64,000 nt of DNA from contig CAJNOJ010000012.1 in the NCBI GenBank assembly GCA_905250025.1, positions 310,001 through 374,000 on the forward strand. The letters run 5' to 3'. The position numbers were made by a program, and so were the translations under genes. Below, in pieces: positions 11,101 through 22,297 of the stretch (its first letter is position 1; each line of letters starts with the position of its first letter). The stretch is from Adineta ricciae (taxonomy: Eukaryota > Rotifera > Eurotatoria > Adinetida > Adinetidae). The notes beneath the pieces were generated by a model. It was not told the origin of the DNA, searched no databases, and was given only the letters and a program-made list of their open reading frames with translations.

Positions 11101-12393
11101 AATACTATTGCTGCCAATCTCGATTCAGTTGTATATCCTTCTTCTTCTTTCTTTTTCCTATTTTTTTGTATGTGTGTGAACGCACAAGCATTTTTCATCG
11201 ATGAGGTTTTTTTGTTCGTTCTGATGATATACGACGAGGGAAAAAACTGAATGTATGTGTTCACTACTCCAAGATATGAGACGAAGACAGACATAAGGAA
11301 AGCAATGGGTAGACTCTGTCTCTCTCTCTCTTTTATGTTTTTTTTTCTGAACTTTCTGTCTCGGGCACAAAAAAAGATAGACGATGTGACGACCGACAAG
11401 AAAATATGAGGCAGCATCGACTGAGAATAGTGGTGAACGACATCGACAGAAGATGGATATAGAGATATGTGCTAGATGAGAAATGTTCATCTTTTTCTTT
11501 TTGCTTCGCCGTTTTCTTTGTGAACTATGCGACACACATACGCATATATATAACTAGACAGATATATATAAACCATTCGCATTGATGACAAAAAGAAGAT
11601 GAAGTAGAAGAAGCCTCTATCCTCTCATTTGAGTAGGGTAACAAGGAAGAACTGTAATTTTCCTAGGAAGATAGAGTGAACGAGAAAGCTATGATGATAA
11701 CCATTATCATTGTCATATCAAGAGTATCTGTAGGAAAGAAATGTCATCAATATTTATAAGGGTAGGACTTATTAAATTGTTTGTTCGGCGTGTTTGTGCT
11801 AGTCTTTCGTGTTCATCATCATTATCATTCATCTGAACGTGATATAGAGAAATAGCTCATGATAGGAGAGAAAAAAATAAAAAAACATGCGAGAGTAAGA
11901 TATCCTCTAACCTGAATTTAATATGCAGCACCAGCCGCGTACATTCGACACAGTGAGCAGATGGTACATAGTGATTGAGAGTGAGAGAGTAAAAAAAATG
12001 TGCTGTATGTGTGTGTGTCATTTGTATACGTAGTAGGAAAAAAACGACGATCAGAGAATATCAAACTTTAAAACAACTGTCTTAATGATTTTTTTGCGAG
12101 TAGTTTAAAAGGTCAGTTATAGTACAAGTGAAAAACCAATTTTTATCTTATCTTTGTTCTTTTCACATATTGACGTTGAATAAGGACAAAAGGATGAGCT
12201 TTATTCCCGTGTCTATATCACGCAAATTGTCATCCCATGTCTCGTCGAGTAAATACCATAATATATAAACGAGAATACGACGGAGATAGAGAGAGAGAGA
12301 AAGATACTTTTATTTGTATGCTCAAGATATCATGTCTCTTCATTTCTTTTAGATTAATTTTACTTGCGTGAGTGTGTATTTGTATATAAAACA
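8178..12393. other. Gene-free low-complexity region of 4.2 kb
   Basis: No convincing gene. Sequence from about 10440 to 11560 is dominated by purine/pyrimidine tracts, short TG and CT runs and poly-T. Open frames there translate to low-complexity Phe/Lys/Ser-rich strings and were rejected. It also holds an assembly gap at 10076-10125 flanked by a duplication. It probably contains upstream control sequence of the DUF3504 gene. Confidence 0.5.
9905..10296. repeat. 171-bp direct duplication around a 50-N gap (assembly artefact)
   Basis: Bases 9905-10075 recur as 10126-10296 on either side of 50 Ns (10076-10125), with the same start (gctatagagactgac) and the same nine-A end. Two contig ends that overlap were placed side by side with a default gap. 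The real locus very probably has one copy and no gap. Confidence 0.9.
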
Positions 12394-14223
12394 ATGGCTA
12401 CATCTTTGGCTGATTTTCATCAAATGATAAAATTATTTGGTGCTGATCCAGACGAAATGAATGTTACTAATGGAAACGAGGAACCTGAAGAAGAAGACGA
12501 AGAGAATGAAGCCGAGTTGCAACTTGACGAAGAATCTTCACCTATAACAAGTGGCGAGGAAGAAGAAGAAGAAGAAGAAGGAGAAGATGAAACAGTTAAA
12601 GATAATCAACGATCATCAAAAACTAAACCGATCTCATCGGCAGCAGCTGCTGCGCGTTTATCACGTTTAGCCAATCAACGCATGGATTCCAATCGCTTTT
12701 TAATTTGTTCAGGAACAAATTCTTACAATACAATACGTAAAACCAAACATGAAGTACGACGTTTTGCATTGTACTTAGAAGACACCTTCAACGAAAAATG
12801 TCCCATTGANGAAGCAGTTAAAGGTGATCGACGATCATCGAAAACTAAACCGATCTCATCGGCAGCAGCTGCTGCACGTTTATCACGTTTAGCCAATCAA
12901 CGCATGGATTCCAATCGCTTTTTAATTTGTTCAGGAACAAATTCTTACAATACAATACGTAAAACCAAACATGAAGTACGACGTTTTGCATTGTACTTAG
13001 AAGACACCTTCAACGAAAAATGTCCCATTGACGAATTGAAACCTGAACAATTGTGTACATATTTAAAACACTACTTTGGCAATGTTCGAAAAGCTGATAA
13101 TACCGAATATGAACCTGATACATTACGAAGCTTTATGTTGTCAATTGAACGTTATTTGAAATCTCGTCAATATCCATACAATATACTTGAATCGCCTGTT
13201 TTTGCGTCATGCCGAGAAGTAATTCAGGAAAAGCGTGATACATGGGCTAAGCCAACAAAGAATATCAGTAATTCGAAAGTTGAAGCATTTACATCCGAAC
13301 ATGAATCTTTACTTCGTCAAATGAACATCATCACGCGCGATACACCAGATGGTTTATTATTGGAATTGTTAATCAATAATTCGAAATATTTCGATCAACG
13401 TGGCAACGAATCAACAATAAATCGTTCATTGTTATGGGGCGATTTAGAAATTAAAACTGATCCAACAACATCCAATGAATATATTGAATACAAACGATCG
13501 ACGGTAAATCTGCGTGCATACGCTAATCCATCTCAATCAAACTATTGTCCAGTTGCCAGCTTACGTCTTATGACGTACCATCGGCCAACACAGTGTTCAA
13601 ATGCAGATGCACCATTTTATCTCGTGCCACGAACATCAACTGATCAACGTGTCTGGTATAAAACAATTCGTGCCGGACGCCATCGACTAGATTTATTAAT
13701 TCAACAGTCCATGCAAAAAGCTGGCGTACAAGGCAAATTTTCTTGCATGAGTTTACGAAAAGGCAAAATAAAAGGTTTATTAATACCATCAACAAATTCA
13801 GAATTGCTTGATTTATCATCATCGAATTCTGCTAAAAAAGTCAAACGAGAATCGACGACATCCAATTCATCGTCAGTTATGATCAAACCAGCTGATATTA
13901 TTCTTCCACTTCAACCATCTGAAAATCATCAAGATGATATACCATCACCAATTGCAGTCTCATTGAATAATAAACGCAAATTGACATCTAATGATACATT
14001 TCATGCGCTCTATTCTGCCGCACATTTAAAATCTTCACGACAATCAAAAATTAACCTACTAAGAAAATATCTTGAAGACACACTTGGCTTAGTAGAATTT
14101 CTTACTTTATATGAATATTTAAGTCGAAATTCCTATATTAAACTACAAGGCACTCCTATTGAACATTATGAACATATTTTACCTGTTTTACTTACATTAC
14201 TTATGCTTGAAAATACTGCATAA
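12394..14223 (+). CDS. DUF3504 protein (Crypton tyrosine-recombinase-derived, QRICH1/ZMYM-like)
   Basis: An intronless frame of 609 residues in the assembly, starting at the ATG at 12394. An acidic Glu-rich tract follows at about residues 30-70, then a SAM-like N-terminal recombinase segment (FALYLEDTFNEKC, PDTLRSFMLSIERYLK) and the DUF3504 catalytic-fold region ending near SCMSLRKGK. This is the domain that vertebrate ZMYM2, QRICH1 and KCTD1-related proteins took from Crypton transposons. The classical R-H-R-Y residues are not evident, so recombinase activity is unlikely and a nuclear or transcriptional role is inferred. The C-terminal 70 residues (LLRKYLEDTLGLVEFL) form a separate helical unit. 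Bases 12589-12809 repeat as 12811-13031 around an N, which adds 74 false codons; the real protein is about 535 residues. A polypyrimidine-AG at 12351-12352 precedes the ATG. Confidence 0.8.
   Translation: MATSLADFHQMIKLFGADPDEMNVTNGNEEPEEEDEENEAELQLDEESSPITSGEEEEEEEEGEDETVKDNQRSSKTKPISSAAAAARLSRLANQRMDSNRFLICSGTNSYNTIRKTKHEVRRFALYLEDTFNEKCPIXEAVKGDRRSSKTKPISSAAAAARLSRLANQRMDSNRFLICSGTNSYNTIRKTKHEVRRFALYLEDTFNEKCPIDELKPEQLCTYLKHYFGNVRKADNTEYEPDTLRSFMLSIERYLKSRQYPYNILESPVFASCREVIQEKRDTWAKPTKNISNSKVEAFTSEHESLLRQMNIITRDTPDGLLLELLINNSKYFDQRGNESTINRSLLWGDLEIKTDPTTSNEYIEYKRSTVNLRAYANPSQSNYCPVASLRLMTYHRPTQCSNADAPFYLVPRTSTDQRVWYKTIRAGRHRLDLLIQQSMQKAGVQGKFSCMSLRKGKIKGLLIPSTNSELLDLSSSNSAKKVKRESTTSNSSSVMIKPADIILPLQPSENHQDDIPSPIAVSLNNKRKLTSNDTFHALYSAAHLKSSRQSKINLLRKYLEDTLGLVEFLTLYEYLSRNSYIKLQGTPIEHYEHILPVLLTLLMLENTA
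12589..13031 (+). repeat. 221-bp in-frame tandem duplication around a single N (assembly artefact)
   Basis: Bases 12589-12809 and 12811-13031 are near-identical 221-bp copies separated by one N at 12810. The first 70 bp differ at six A/G positions and the rest is identical. The total shift of 222 bp keeps the frame, so the artefact looks like a protein repeat. The differences suggest that two haplotypes were joined. Confidence 0.85.
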
Positions 14224-14548
14224 AATCAATCGAGTTCTATTCCATAGAGTCAATAATTATTCTCAAGTGAAATGATTATATATGTAGAAATGTTCTTCTA
14301 GTCGTTCTTATATCTCATTTCTCTCCGTTTTCTTGTCGTGCCATTCCAGTTTCTCTTTTTTCGTGTACGTGTATGTGTTCATGAATGTTTTTGATGTTGG
14401 TTTTTTTTTTGCTCGAAAAGAATATGTATCAAAGATGATAAATGATGTTTAAAATATAGATACTGTTGTCTACAAATGGATCATATCAACATAACCAAGG
14501 ATTTCTTTACACTTTGGATTCTAATAGAACGATACAGAGTGAAGCGGT

Positions 14549-14581
14549 TAATCCGATATCGTATACGGTCTTATCGGATTA
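14549..14581. repeat. Hairpin, 10-bp perfect inverted repeat
   Basis: The arms are TAATCCGATA and its exact complement, separated by 13 bases. It lies 0.3 kb downstream of the DUF3504 gene. Its function is unknown; it could be a mobile-element remnant or chance. Confidence 0.5.
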
Positions 14582-14783
14582 TAGATGTATGTGTATCGTT
14601 GAAGTCTCATCCGTATCCGATGGGGCCATAGATGATTTAGTTGGAAACTCGATAATGATAACATTGACGAATCCTTAGAGTGAAATTCAGTCGGAAATCG
14701 CACCAGGAGATTTTTCACCGAAGACTCATATCAGTTGATCGGATCTGGTGAAAATCATTCGATCAAAATATCTGATAATGATT

Positions 14784-14812
14784 GTTGTACGATCATCGCT
14801 TGTTCGTACAAC
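14784..14812. repeat. Hairpin, 9-bp perfect inverted repeat
   Basis: The arms are GTTGTACGA and TCGTACAAC, separated by 11 bases. No gene context explains it. Confidence 0.45.
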
Positions 14813-16189
14813 GATGTATTATTTAAATTTTCAAATCTTTAAATACATGATAAGTTCTAAATGTGATTCTCGCGTTATCGAGTATGAGAATTAACGACAA
14901 GTAATGCGGCATAGTAGCCGCTGACCTTCTACGAAAAGGATATCATCAGATTCGTCACATTGTTCAAAAGAATGATATATTTTCTTTTATTTCATTTAAA
15001 TGATCCAATATTTTACTCATACTCACTTTGCTTCATAAAATCACCTCAAACTAACGCCTAGTCGTTGGCACATAATAAATTTTGATAATATTTTCATACA
15101 AAAAGAACCTCGTTCATATTGAGTCGCAGTCTGCAATCAAAGTTATCGAAATTCTTCATTTCTACGCGATCTATAGTGCATGTTTTATTGTTCTTCGCAA
15201 TTTAATGAGCTGCTAATCCACAGGGCTTACTCTCGAAACTCGAAGAGACATTAATTATGTTACTTCGAAAATCATTGACACTAGCTGAAATTCTAACAAA
15301 TATCGTCTTTCAAGTAAATCTCTAAGTGAATATCTACGTTTCCTTTTATGGTCGTTTCCGAAGTGATGATCTTCCATTTATTTAATTATCAAAAGAAACT
15401 AGATAAAATGTTTCTTTTATGATTTATGGTGAAAAGAGCACCCATTATAGTGCTGCATATGTTTCGAATATTATTTGTACAGTCGATATCTCTGTAGCTA
15501 ACGCGATGAAATTAGACTATCAAGCATACGTGCGAAGGAAATCTTACCCAAGTGATTCTATGGTTGAAAATTCTGCAAAACTTTTCATGCCGCTTCTATA
15601 AGTCTAGAAAACATCGAATGAATGTATGCGTTGACAATAACACAGCCATCTTAGCTGTGCTGAATGCTGTAAAGTATAGAAATCAGCTCAAAACACTATT
15701 TTTTTGTTCAAATCTGTGCTTCGCTTGAAGAGAGTCAAAGTGTCAAAAATATGTTACCACGAACAGTTCAAAAAATATCTTAGTACTATATTATACTGAG
15801 AAAGTGAGCGCATTACTAAAACCAACCCGTGTGCCCTTCACCGTTCGTGTAATTTGATTGGGATGAAATTTTCACTGACATATTTTTACATCAGAATCTC
15901 GCTGGAATTTGGAAAGCCTCGACAAGACGAAGATGGAAAAAACAACAATCAAGTCCCTCAATGACTTTTTATGTTCGCCGCCTGTTTCGAGCGTAGTGGA
16001 AAGACTTTTTATTAGTCTTCTTCTCAACTCCTTTACTTTTTTCTTATAAGAATTTGTTTAAGAAGCCACAAATAACAGAAATATTTTTCGTCTCAAAAAT
16101 TTAAGAAAAGAAGAACGTCATTCACAACCTAATTATATAAAAAGACAAGCTGATTTTTTCATTTCCACATAAACAATCTCTTAATTTGA

Positions 16190-17678
16190 GTGGATTCTGA
16201 TGTCGATGAAAAAGACATAGATCGCCAGAACACTTCGACACACTTACGAAGTGTTGTCAAGATATACACTCAACCGGATGCTCGTGCTCAATCCATCGAT
16301 AGTATCGGTGACGAAAAGGCTTTCATCATCACATCCGGATCATTAGGTCAACGCTTGGTTCCCGGCATTCATGGCTTTCCACAAGTGGATGCCATATACA
16401 TCTTCTATGGTAACAAGTCAAGGGTGTCTATACAAATCTCAAAGAAATCTACGACGCAATGACAACGGACATCAAAGAACAAAATGAAGACTCCATTGTC
16501 ATGAGTTTTGTCACCGAAAGAGAGAGAGAGTCCCAATCCAAATCTCAATATATTGGAACCAAGCTTTATGTACACGCAAATATTCAAGAATATCCTCCTT
16601 GAGACGAAACACGATAAACGAGCCATCACAGATTTAGCAAAGTATTGTCACGGATCCTTTCAAGACAACATTGGAGAGAAAATGGTCACCGATGAATTCG
16701 AACGTGATTCACGTTGGACAAGGCTATTTGGTAGTATACACGTGAGTGTTTTTACCCATCAAATGCTTAACCGGGCACTTTGAACGGCGAAGTCATTGTT
16801 AGCATAAGGTTTTTCCTTCATGATTTATACAACCAAATACAACAGGTCAACAGTTACAAAGGAAACTTTTCGTAGTCTACCGTGGACAAAGGCTATCGAA
16901 AGCAGATTTTGAAAAGTTATCAGCATTTGTAGGTGGTATCGTGTCTTTCAATAACTTTCTGTCTGCCAGTAAGAAACGAGACAAGTCTCTTGAATTAACG
17001 TATTATGCTCTACATCATCCCAAGAAGATCGGTATTCTATTTGTGATCACCCCATTCGCGTCGATTGGAGACTGGGATTATTTCAAAGACAAGGCAGAAA
17101 TTCTTTTCTACACACATCGTGTGTTTCGAGTTGGTACAATTCGACAGATGGAAGACGGAAATAAGGTTTATCAGTAGATACAACTTCAGTTGACTGCTGT
17201 CGATGGTCCGTCACTGCGTATGCTTACAGAACGCATTAAAGATGAAATTGGAAGTGGCACAAGATTAAAACATTTGAGTAAACTATTGCTCACACTAGGA
17301 CAGCTAGAGAAAGCCAAAGAATTGTACGCTGTGTTACTGCTGAAACAAACTTTTGACGAGAATGACAAAGCACATTATTATCATCAGCTTGGTTGCCGAG
17401 AAGTTACTCAAAATGATTATCAGATGACCATAGAATATTATGAAAAAGCAGTTGAAATCAAAGAGAAAAGTCATCCTCCAAATCATCCGAATTTAGCCAC
17501 TTCGTACAACAACATCAAAGACTATTCAAAAGCACTTACTTATTTTGAACGTGCTCCAGACACTTGGCAACGTACACTACCTACGAATCTCCCCCATATA
17601 GAACATGTAAAACAAAGCATTGAAAGTTGTAAAAGCGAAATGGAGAAACAAAAGAGTACTGTTCCTTTTCTTTATTGA
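16190..17678 (+). pseudogene. Broken NAD:arginine ADP-ribosyltransferase with TPR repeats
   Basis: Remnants of a protein family abundant in bdelloid genomes lie in order on the plus strand but in different frames. An N-terminal receiver-like segment is at 16190-16420, a linker with FMYTQIFK at about 16560-16780, the ART core at about 16870-17175 (VYRGQ then SFNNFLSAS), and a TPR region at 17190-17660 (KAHYYHQLG, IEYYEKAVEI). Lesions include a frame change near 16420, another in the GA-run near 16525, a TGA at 16781, a frame change near 16865 and an in-frame TAG at 17175. An intact gene would link an arginine-specific mono-ADP-ribosyltransferase to protein-binding TPRs. The TPR array is short and ends abruptly. 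The gene is non-functional as assembled; sequencing error cannot account for this many lesions. Confidence 0.85.
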
Positions 17679-18980
17679 AATAATCTGCTATTATTTATAT
17701 GCGCGCGCAGAGTACAATTCTGTACAGGTAGCAATGGCGAAACACGGAAACACATCCATTCGAGATAGGCAACACATGTACATACGAACATATATATGTG
17801 TATCAAAGGCCTTCACAGATATAATTGTGTTTAAAACAATACTCAATATCAAAAGAATTCATATAGAATATCTAAAGTACAGGACTTCGGTGCAAATCAT
17901 AGGATTGTTTGTTTTCGCTGTTGAATGAAGTCTCGGGTAGTGTCGATAAGAATGAAAATGAAGGAAATCGATGAACATATGTAAGAAAGGCTAGTTTAGA
18001 TACTCATGAACGATTGTGTATCACACATTTTGAAAACATCAACATATTATCGTAATGTTTTCAGTGATGAAAACAGCTTTTTAAATAGCGACTCATGTTC
18101 ACAATTGGATTTGTTATGGAATTACTTTTGCTGCATAACACCATTGTTTTTTTAATTTCCGTTGATATATAATTCCTAAAAACATAATTTAAAATGTCGT
18201 TCATCTACACCTTCACTAATCACGTGTTCATGTTGCCGTACTGTTCCTAAATAAACACCATTATAGATTGGATTTGTGCATCAATATGTGGTTCATGATT
18301 GAAAATCAGCTGTGATGATATTACGTAGGATGGACTGTTCTGTATGAGATATTTTTCAATAGTGAACTTAGATCAGCAGCCGAATTTTGATAAAAGGCAA
18401 GGTCGAAAAGTACTATGAAGTTGAATTTTTGTTTTCACTTCGACAAATAGCATAAACGCCATTCAGGTAAGTCAAAGATATACTGTTTGGAATAGTTAGT
18501 TTGTTGTTAATGAGGACAAAACACAAAATTGATACTAGTTTCTACCGTTACAATTGTTAGGTGACTACGGAAAGGATACTTCTACGAGGATTATGTAAAG
18601 TCGAGGCAGGATTCTCTGCAGTCCACATTGTAATCTATCTTCAATGTGTTTAATCATGGTACTAGTAGTCAATAAAGTTCATAATTGAATTCAATAGACA
18701 AAATACTGAGATCAGTTCTAATTTCCTCTCAAAACCAATCTTGTTCATAAATAAACCGTATATAATTTCAAAAGGAAACATTAAATAATAAAAAACACTA
18801 CTCCTACATGCACCAATAGACTGAAAAATAAGCCTTAATATCAAAGATAACGTAGGCTTTACAAGCAAGAAACGAAGCATTTTATCATAAAGCTCATCAT
18901 CTTCGTGAATACATGTATCAGAAGACTATTACGCATTATATACTCTTGTCTATACTTCAACTTATAGAAGTGTAACTTGT
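17679..18980. other. Intergenic region, nothing recognised
   Basis: AT-rich DNA between the ART pseudogene and the minus-strand membrane protein. The open frames are short and low in complexity, and I support none of them. Confidence 0.5.
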
Positions 18981-19442
18981 TTACAGTTTGACTGTTTGCC
19001 GATGGCCATGCCCGTAATAATTATCTGGCAAACCGGTAAAATTTGTCTGAGATTTACCATTTTCAATCTTCAAATCATTCGTTCCGTTCCTATCATAATC
19101 TAACCATTGACACACAACAATTGAAATAAGGAAACCAAGTAAAACAGCGAGAGCTGCACACAGAACGGCCAATGCAACAATAATACGTTGTTTGGTTGGT
19201 TCACTCGAATTAGTTTGATTGGCATCTTGTTCACTAATATTATTCGCACGATTATTACTCGTTATATTTGATAGAAGTAACGAATTGATTCTCATTTGAT
19301 GTTCTTGTTGTTGTCTAACATTGATTACAGTAGTAGATATCGGTATTGTTGTTGATTCTCCATCATTTCCACCGTCGTCCTCATTGTCGCCGTCTTGCGA
19401 GTGAACCATTTGAGTTACTATGAAGAAAGAAAGTATGAACAT
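18981..19442 (-). CDS. Orphan type I single-pass membrane protein
   Basis: A 153-residue frame of unknown family. It has a signal peptide (MFILSFFIVTQMVHSQ), then an acidic, Ser/Thr-rich ectodomain with several N-glycosylation sequons (NIT, NQT, NSS). One membrane span follows (VALAVLCAALAVLLGFLISIVV, about residues 89-110), then a short cytosolic tail ending RQTVKL. The topology is consistent along the whole frame, which supports a real gene despite the lack of homology. The last residues could bind a class II PDZ domain, but this is speculative. No introns are visible. Confidence 0.5.
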   Translation of the reverse strand: MFILSFFIVTQMVHSQDGDNEDDGGNDGESTTIPISTTVINVRQQQEHQMRINSLLLSNITSNNRANNISEQDANQTNSSEPTKQRIIVALAVLCAALAVLLGFLISIVVCQWLDYDRNGTNDLKIENGKSQTNFTGLPDNYYGHGHRQTVKL

Positions 19443-20150
19443 AACAGCATTTTCAGAAAGTTTCTATGCTGTTTTACTATTTTGAAGTGTAATAATACAA
19501 AGAAGAATATGCCACCAGATCATTGACATGGATTGAGTATCTACTATGGATATTATATATAGAATGATATATCGTTGATGTCTCCTCACTGTTTCTTTTC
19601 TTCGAATGTTAGGAGCGAAAAACAGAAAGAAAAAACAATAAACGAACTGAAATCTGAGCTCGTATAGCATGTTGAGAACAATCACGGATACCACGAGGAA
19701 AAAACACCAACGTACACACTTAATTTAAGTCATCATCTTACCATGTATACATGCATCTGACATAATAGATGTTCTATGTATCTACATTCTGTGTCTCTTC
19801 GTACTTTTCGTTTTTTTTTTGCTATTGATATTTGATCGTGCAATTCAAAAGGCGATATTGCAGATAATGATGCATACAACGAAAAAACAATATAGACGAA
19901 AATAAGGTTAGATATTTATGTGTACTCTCTATAGAGAATATCGTACTTACTTTTGCTGGATCTTAGGTTAAAGTATGACTGCTCATGCAAAATGATAAGA
20001 TAGTGGTATCTGTTTGAATAGGAATATCGTTAAGCTCAATAGACTGAAGCATTTCTAGGAGGCTATCTATTTATTTAGTTAATTTTTGCTAGTCACCGAA
20101 TATATGTGCTTTTGTATCAAAGTTCAACAGTTCTCTTTTAGAGATCAATC
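19443..20150. other. Intergenic region, nothing recognised
   Basis: About 0.7 kb between the orphan membrane protein and AOAH, both on the minus strand. It probably contains the 5 prime flank of the former and the 3 prime flank of the latter. Confidence 0.5.
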
Positions 20151-21946
20151 TCAGTAACCACCTTGATCCTTGAATACACGTTCAATATCAGCATTGTGTG
20201 GGTTTACAGGCGGCAACCAATGAGGTTTATTTTTCTGTAACCAAGACCAGAGAACATCGGAAGTAATTCCATGACCATATTGATTGATATGAAAACCATC
20301 AACACTTTCGATCAGTTGCCATGCTTCGCCGCCTTGTGCTTCCCATTCGTCAATAGCTTGCTCGAATGGAAAATCAATATAAGCAACATCAAAATTACGT
20401 GGCGAATACGAATACGTTGCATTACGTACAGCAGCGGATAGATCGACTGCACGTTGTGTAGTTAAATCGCGAAGGGTTTCATTCGATGAAAGCCATCCGT
20501 TACACGGAGAAATTTGTAAACATGTTAAATAAGAATAAACCTGTGTATATGTGATAGGTGGGCCAACACGACCTAATGGATGGATGCGGTCATGAAGAAG
20601 TTGATAGAGAAGACTGCCATTCGCTAAACCGGTTGTCAAAACATGACTACCTTTTGGTAAAACTGTATCAAGATAAGCTAAGCCAGTCAATGTATTATTT
20701 AACATTTCTTCAACTGTAGTCATATGTGCAATTGTATCCTGATGACCATTACAAACATCGTTACCTACTAGTGAATAAATGACTAGTAATGGTACGTCAT
20801 TTTGTTGATCACGTGTTAAAGATTTAGCAATAGTGAGAATCGATTTACTATTGGCTCCATTGACAGCAATATTTTGATAATCACGATGATTGCAGTGGTC
20901 AAGATCGAATAAACGGGCGTAGAGTGACCGAGTCGGCCCTGTAAACAATAAAATAGATATCTATATACTCATTAAGTTCTTCTCACCCTCAATATTTGGC
21001 CACGTAATGTTGATATGACCTGTAACACCCGATAATTGAGGCCAATCCATTTCATTTTCAAGAATAAATAACAAGTGTTCAAAAGCACCAACGGATAATT
21101 GTCGAGCATCAAGCCATTGCTCAGGCAAATGGAAATGAGCAGAAATCGAATCTCCTAATACAACAATGCCAAGACGTTGTGTATCATTGCAAAATTCTTG
21201 TTCCCACGGATGACCTGTTGCTGAATCCATGCCAAATATACCATTACAATTCTCATCTATAGTAGGATCACCGTTGATTGAGCGTGCACCAGGACGAATT
21301 TTTCGCGAAAAATCATTACAATCTTTTCCACGCCATGAACTACCACGTAGTGATGATTCTGTGCCAAAATGATCGCCGTCGAAATCCAAAAGAGGTATAT
21401 GATTATTGAACACATTGTCGAGAATTTTGCAAATTTCTCGAATACCGGGCAATGTGCACACTTTCGAATCGGTTAGTGATAGACGTGATCGATGGCGATG
21501 ACGAAGCTTAAATCCACTTTGAGCAACTGTCAATGTTGATTTCTTTGGAAACAAACGGCATTCAGGTTGACCAGCATCATCTGTACAGATCTTTAGTGCG
21601 TGACAAATAACATCAGGTGTTTCATGATTCAGAAATCCATCAACAATAATCGGACCTAAATAATTGTGCTCCTTCACGACGAAAACTTCAGCATGAAGTT
21701 TAACCTACCTAAGAATTCGATTGCTTCTTTGCAATACACTCGGAATTGACTGGGCAAATAATTACAAAATCTTTCAAGTGACGAGACAATACTCTCATTG
21801 TATAGAATTGATAGATGTTCAATCACACCAAGAGTGATTGTACATGAAGCACAATCTACACCGCCATTGACACCTCTACCGTGTACTATAGGGAAGAAAG
21901 CAATGAATAACACGCAACAAGAATAAATTAGGCCAATATTTTGCAT
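20151..21946 (-). CDS. AOAH: Acyloxyacyl hydrolase (saposin B plus SGNH lipase)
   Basis: Three exons at 21946-21709, 21655-20987 and 20938-20151 (introns 53 and 48 nt) encode 564 residues; human AOAH has 575. A signal peptide is followed by a saposin-B domain with paired cysteines (CASCTITLGVIEHL, VICHALKIC), then the Ca-binding linker (WRGKDCNDF, DENCNGIFGMD) and the GDSL-type catalytic domain. Ser249 lies in LGDSIS, the block III Asn in LVGNDVCNG, and the Asp/His pair in DGFHINQYGH. The C-terminus ends FKDQGGY, much like human FGDQGGH. The enzyme removes secondary acyl chains from bacterial lipopolysaccharide, inactivating it as an inflammatory signal; in a bacteria-eating rotifer it may act in digestion or immunity. 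All catalytic residues are intact. Confidence 0.95.
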
Positions 21947-22297
21947 CTCTCTTTGATTTTCTCAAATAACATAGTGATAAGAACATATCAAACCCGCACA
22001 TTCATATTTCATACATGATAATAACATAAAAGTGAGAAGAATGTCATCTGTATTCTTCTTCACTCTTATTTATGACTCTAGATTAATTCTGTATGCTTTT
22101 CAAAACTTAATCTCAAACGATTATACTTATCAGTTATTTATAACATTACGGTCTCGATACATTATCTGACTTCAATAGAAAAAAGCAGATTTTTCTTGTG
22201 TTGTTTTTTGTTCTACTTCGCTTTCATATTATAAGTATTTAAATGATCTACTCTGCAAGCTTTAATACCGTTTTGCATCAGCTAAGTAAAGTAAAGA
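21947..22297. other. Divergent promoter region between AOAH and WAP-type gene
   Basis: A 351-bp AT-rich region between the AOAH start (-) and the WAP/antistasin-type gene start (+). There are no reading frames of note; it is a likely shared bidirectional promoter. Confidence 0.5.

Larger units (their letters stand above)
14224..16174. other. Intergenic region with short hairpins
   Basis: No supported gene. It contains a perfect 10-bp inverted repeat (14549-14558 with 14572-14581) and a 9-bp one (14784-14792 with 14804-14812). The short open frames here have no family features. Confidence 0.5.

Noticed and set aside
10974-11535. Overlapping minus-strand open frames of 147 and 125 codons
   Set aside because: Translations are Lys/Ser/Arg-rich low-complexity strings from purine/pyrimidine tracts, with no domain or splice structure.
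12811-13031. Apparent tandem protein repeat in the DUF3504 protein
   Set aside because: It is bounded by an N and has the same 221-bp length as two other junctions, so it is explained as an assembly artefact.
20961-21677. Internal ATGs of AOAH exons as separate gene starts
   Set aside because: Family alignment and phase-matched GT/AG introns join the pieces into one 564-residue protein.
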